Origin: an uncultured Prevotellaceae bacterium
GTDB taxonomy: Bacteria; Bacteroidota; Bacteroidia; Bacteroidales; Bacteroidaceae
Assembly (NCBI GenBank): GCA_900315105.1
Contig: OMXX01000004.1
Location: forward strand, 62,001 to 126,000
DNA length: 64,000 nucleotides
Direction: 5' to 3'
Positions 61,369-64,000 of this stretch are shown piece by piece (the stretch's first letter is position 1; every line of letters begins with the position of its first letter). A program made the position numbers and the translations under genes. The notes beneath the pieces were generated by a model that searched no databases, was not told where the DNA came from, and saw only the letters and a program-made list of their open reading frames with translations.

Positions 61369-62004
61369 TTAATTTTCCATGTCGTAATATCGTGCCTCGT
61401 TACCCTCTTTGTACAGCACTTCTATCTGGAAAGTAGGAAATTTCTGGATATACACCTTCTCATCAAAATAAATATAATGAAGCGTTTCAGGATATTTTGA
61501 TTTGTCGGTATTCGCACTACTTATAGTCGCAGTATTATAGGATGTGAAGTCGTACGTTGCTGAGCCTGAGCTTTGTGTCGTAAAGCTGCATGACTTCCCT
61601 ACAAGTCCGTTGTCCTTGCTCACAGGTTTCTTATTTGACTTCGTTAGTCTTAAATCCTCTTTGTAGTTCTCTCCAAATGCGTTTATATAACTTATCTCCA
61701 AGTCCAAGTGAGTATCAGAAACGCTTTTGATGTAATAAATGGTCGTATGATTGAAGTACGTGTTAAAACAAGAAAAAGATTTATTATCGGAAGCCACTTC
61801 GTATGTTCCGTTATCAATAAACTTGTTGTTAATATAAGCCGTAAGGAATTTGTCTTTGTTTAGTGAAACGAAATACTTACCATTCTCCCAGACACCAACG
61901 ATTGACTTAGGACTATCATCTTCGTCATCTCCGCAAGAAGACAAAGTTAATCCACTAATAGAAAAAATTGTTATTAGCAGCAATAGATAATATATCTTTC
62001 TCAT
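61369..62004 (-). CDS. Lipoprotein of unknown function (lipocalin-like)
   Basis: 211 aa from ATG 62004; an upstream TTG-type extension to 62136 is rejected because the lipobox signal begins here (MRKIYYLLLLITIFSISGLT, then LSSC). The mature part starts with an acidic stretch (GDDEDDSPKSIVG), then VWENGKYFVSL and GTYEV, a pattern of small lipocalin-like lipoproteins of Bacteroidetes. Promoter TATCTTTG at 62073-62080. Confidence 0.7.
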   Translation of the reverse strand: MRKIYYLLLLITIFSISGLTLSSCGDDEDDSPKSIVGVWENGKYFVSLNKDKFLTAYINNKFIDNGTYEVASDNKSFSCFNTYFNHTTIYYIKSVSDTHLDLEISYINAFGENYKEDLRLTKSNKKPVSKDNGLVGKSCSFTTQSSGSATYDFTSYNTATISSANTDKSKYPETLHYIYFDEKVYIQKFPTFQIEVLYKEGNEARYYDMEN

Positions 62005-62072
62005 ACCGATAAAACAGATTAAATTTCTTTTATTGTTGCACAGTAATCTCATCATTTTTTTGTTTCTGGTTG

Positions 62073-62080
62073 CAAAGATA
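62073..62080 (-). promoter_or_regulatory. Promoter of the lipoprotein gene
   Basis: TATCTTTG on the minus strand, 69 bp before ATG. Confidence 0.5.
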
Positions 62081-62146
62081 CTATTTTTTTCTGAGGAAAA
62101 AGAAAACAAAAGCACAAAAAACGTAAAAACGCTCAAAGAAGCTCAA

Positions 62147-62178
62147 AAACCACCGCCTTGATATGGGGCGGTGGTTCC
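62147..62178 (-). terminator. Terminator after rodA (minus strand)
   Basis: Plus-strand ACCACCGCC ... GGCGGTGGT; read on the minus strand the stem is followed by TTTTTG. Just beyond the rodA stop. Confidence 0.8.
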
Positions 62179-62186
62179 TTATATAA

Positions 62187-63656
62187 TTATGTCCTAATCA
62201 GATTTCTTCCTGCATCTATTCTTAGGAAGATGAACAGGAGGATGGTGAAGCCCCAGAGACTTGAGCCGCCATAGCTGAAGAAGGGTAGGGGAATGCCGAT
62301 AACGGGCGTTAGGCCGAGTACCATACCCACGTTTACGAAGACGTGGAATAGGAATATACTTAGTACGCAATAGCCATAGACTCGCCCGAACTTGAATGGT
62401 TGTCGCTCGGCTACGTGGATTAATCGCAGAATAAGGGCGAGGAATAATAGTAGAACGCCTGCTGAGCCTACAAAACCTTCTTCCTCACCTACGGTACAGA
62501 AGATGAAGTCTGTGTCCTGTTCAGGCACGAATTTCAGCTTTGTCTGTGTTCCGTTGAGGAATCCCTTTCCCTCGATACCTCCAGAACCTATGGCAATCTC
62601 ACTCTGATGAACATTATATCCGGCACCTGCAAGGTCTTCTTCCAATCCCAGCAATACGTTGATACGCACGCGCTGGTGGGCTTGCATCACGTTGTTCAAC
62701 ACATAGTCGGCAGAATAGAAGAACGCTATACTTCCAACGGTAAACAAAGAGATAAAGAAATACTCCTTTATTCGCCATTCCATCGCTATATATGTAAGAT
62801 ATAGGATCACGAGTACGGAGAGAGCCAGCTGTACCCAAACAATGTCGAAAGGAATGACATATTCAGAGAACAGAACAGCCCCGAGAGTTATTCCGAGAGT
62901 TGTATAGAGCACTATGAGGGCTCGTTGTCTGTCGTGGCAATATATCTCTACGAGGGCAGCGGTGAATATCTGTACCATCAGCAGTACGGAGAACTTGCCT
63001 ACGGATGCAGGCATATCCCATAGCTGTACGTCGGCAAAGCGGATTCCCACCACGAAGTAGATAATCATAGCCAAGCCCGTGAAAAGGAAACTGCCCGACA
63101 TTCCCTCACGATAGAGCATGAGGAAGAAAGCCGAATAGACGAGTGCAGAGCCCGTTTCTTTCTGTCCTATGATAAGGAGCATCGGGAAGATGATGATTCC
63201 GCAGGCAATAGCCAAATCACGCCATTTGTTAAGGTCGAAACCATACGTGGACATCAGTTTGGATATTGCCAAGGCTGTGGCAAACTTAGCAAACTCAGCC
63301 GGCTGTATTCGCAATGGTCCCATGACGATCCACGATCGGGAGCCCTTGATTTCGTGAGGGTTGAAGATGGTGGCAAAGAGCAGAAGCATCATCAAACCAT
63401 AGATGACGTATGAGAATGTATCATAGAGGCGGTCGTCGGTCATTAGGATGACAAAGCCGAGGCATATACTCGTGCCTATCCACATGATCTGCATACCGCT
63501 TCGGGTTGACATTGAGAAGATATCCTCATCGCCATAGTTATAGCTGGCACCACACACGCTAATCCATCCGAATACTAAAAGTACCAGATAGATTGCGATT
63601 GTAACCCAATCGAGCGATGCAAGAATACCTTGCTGATTTGTCTGTCGTTGTGCCAT
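62187..63656 (-). CDS. rodA: Rod shape-determining protein RodA (SEDS glycosyltransferase)
   Basis: 489 aa with about ten membrane helices. SEDS motifs: PAEFAKFATALA, KETGSALVYSAFF, and the conserved loop EGKGFLNGTQTKLKFVPEQDTDFIF, then GEEEGFVGS. RodA polymerises glycan strands for elongation with PBP2. It is longer than the E. coli protein because of a bigger middle region (about 200-300). Upstream (on the minus strand) is mrdA. Confidence 0.95.
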   Translation of the reverse strand: MAQRQTNQQGILASLDWVTIAIYLVLLVFGWISVCGASYNYGDEDIFSMSTRSGMQIMWIGTSICLGFVILMTDDRLYDTFSYVIYGLMMLLLFATIFNPHEIKGSRSWIVMGPLRIQPAEFAKFATALAISKLMSTYGFDLNKWRDLAIACGIIIFPMLLIIGQKETGSALVYSAFFLMLYREGMSGSFLFTGLAMIIYFVVGIRFADVQLWDMPASVGKFSVLLMVQIFTAALVEIYCHDRQRALIVLYTTLGITLGAVLFSEYVIPFDIVWVQLALSVLVILYLTYIAMEWRIKEYFFISLFTVGSIAFFYSADYVLNNVMQAHQRVRINVLLGLEEDLAGAGYNVHQSEIAIGSGGIEGKGFLNGTQTKLKFVPEQDTDFIFCTVGEEEGFVGSAGVLLLFLALILRLIHVAERQPFKFGRVYGYCVLSIFLFHVFVNVGMVLGLTPVIGIPLPFFSYGGSSLWGFTILLFIFLRIDAGRNLIRT

Positions 63657-63661
63657 TTATA

Positions 63662-63806
63662 AAGCCTAACCAAGCCTTCCCAAAGGGAAGGATGTTTTAT
63701 ACACTTAAAGCGTATATGCCTTTCTTTAAAAAGGCTTGGTTGTATTTTGTTTTAGTTGAAATATTGCTATCTAACATCCTTCCCTTTGGGAAGGCTTGGT
63801 TAGGCT
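63662..63806. repeat. Dispersed inverted-repeat element between mrdA and rodA
   Basis: 145 bp; reversed version of the element at 29174-29311, with the same perfect ends (AGCCTAACCAAGCCTTCCCA) and interior 'acacttaaagcgtatatgcc'. Its end overlaps the TAA stop of mrdA. Confidence 0.9.
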
Positions 63807-64000
63807 TATCTATTCCTCGTTCCGTATGCTATTCTCTTATGCTGGAACACGGATGCTGTTGCTTCGGATGAAGGAGAGAGCTTGCCGTTGATATACTGTT
63901 CCATCATCAATGAGCCGATAGGAACACCATAGTCAGCTCCGAAACCGCCATTCTCCACATATACGGCTATTGCAATCTTCGGATCATCCATCGGGGCAAA
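63806..64000 (-). CDS. mrdA: Penicillin-binding protein 2 (MrdA), 3' end only
   Basis: 65 codons visible, open to the window edge. Sequence FAPMDDPKIAIAVYVENGGF, then GADYGVPIGSLMMEQYING, is the end of the PBP2 transpeptidase domain; followed by a short Ser/Lys/Arg tail (SPSSEATASVFQHKRIAYG). The pair mrdA-rodA is the standard elongation operon. Family call rests on this short end and on the neighbour. Confidence 0.8.
   Translation of the reverse strand, partial: FAPMDDPKIAIAVYVENGGFGADYGVPIGSLMMEQYINGKLSPSSEATASVFQHKRIAYGTRNR

Noticed and set aside
62005..62136. Longer N-terminus of the minus-strand lipoprotein
   Set aside because: It would place the lipobox about 60 residues in; the promoter at 62073 also lies within that stretch.

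Overview
The window looks like a chromosomal segment of a Bacteroidales bacterium, most likely Prevotellaceae. The support is: Bacteroidetes-type promoters (TAnnTTTG at -7), a complete nqrABCDEF operon, SPII lipoproteins, an OMP_b-brl-type outer-membrane barrel, and a Bacteroidetes-style aryl-polyene-like (APE) gene cluster headed by a NusG paralogue. The assignment comes from gene content and promoters only.

Region 1 (1-7380) is a markedly AT-rich accessory island. It begins inside a caspase-like (C14) protease gene that is cut by the window edge. This is followed, in tight translational coupling, by an ECF-type sigma factor, a single-pass membrane protein with an anti-sigma-like N-terminus, and a secreted TPR-CHAT protease-like protein. 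I consider this four-gene module the best candidate for an undescribed signalling or defence system. Behind it lie two very small membrane proteins, a LOTUS/OST-HTH plus DUF3825-like protein, an unknown protein and an ExoX-C-like small protein.

Region 2 (8200-17800) is housekeeping: rimP-nusA-infB, then sufB, an aquaporin gene embedded in the suf operon, sufC and sufD. Region 3 (17800-20700) is a repeat-rich insertion-like segment with an orphan Rhs C-terminal fragment and a membrane protein directly behind it (possible toxin/immunity pair), bracketed by 30-bp inverted repeats. Region 4 (20700-25750, minus strand) has a cupin, an AraC regulator, an M16 peptidase and an MTA/SAH-nucleosidase-like gene. 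Region 5 (25800-31940) is the Na+-translocating NADH:quinone reductase operon.

Region 6 (32400-56815) is one long plus-strand operon. A promoter and a NusG-like antiterminator come first, then fabG, three ketosynthase genes (two fused to a second KS-like half), three ACPs, hotdog dehydratases and a thioesterase, an AMP ligase, acyltransferases, a GT2-acyltransferase fusion, two FAD desaturase-like enzymes, a methyltransferase, a LolA-like carrier, an MMPL exporter and several secreted proteins. It ends at a strong bidirectional terminator. Together these could build an aryl-polyene-like lipid and move it to the outer membrane. No ammonia-lyase and no DarA/DarB resorcinol genes are present here.

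Region 7 (56818-64000) has an FKBP lipoprotein, an outer-membrane barrel, unknown genes, rodA and the 3' end of mrdA (PBP2).

Throughout, the intergenic DNA is full of dispersed palindromic repeats of several families. Copies of one family (ACACCCAACACCCATCACCC-like) are translated in the same frame inside four proteins of the polyene cluster, and other families supply signal-peptide or linker sequence.
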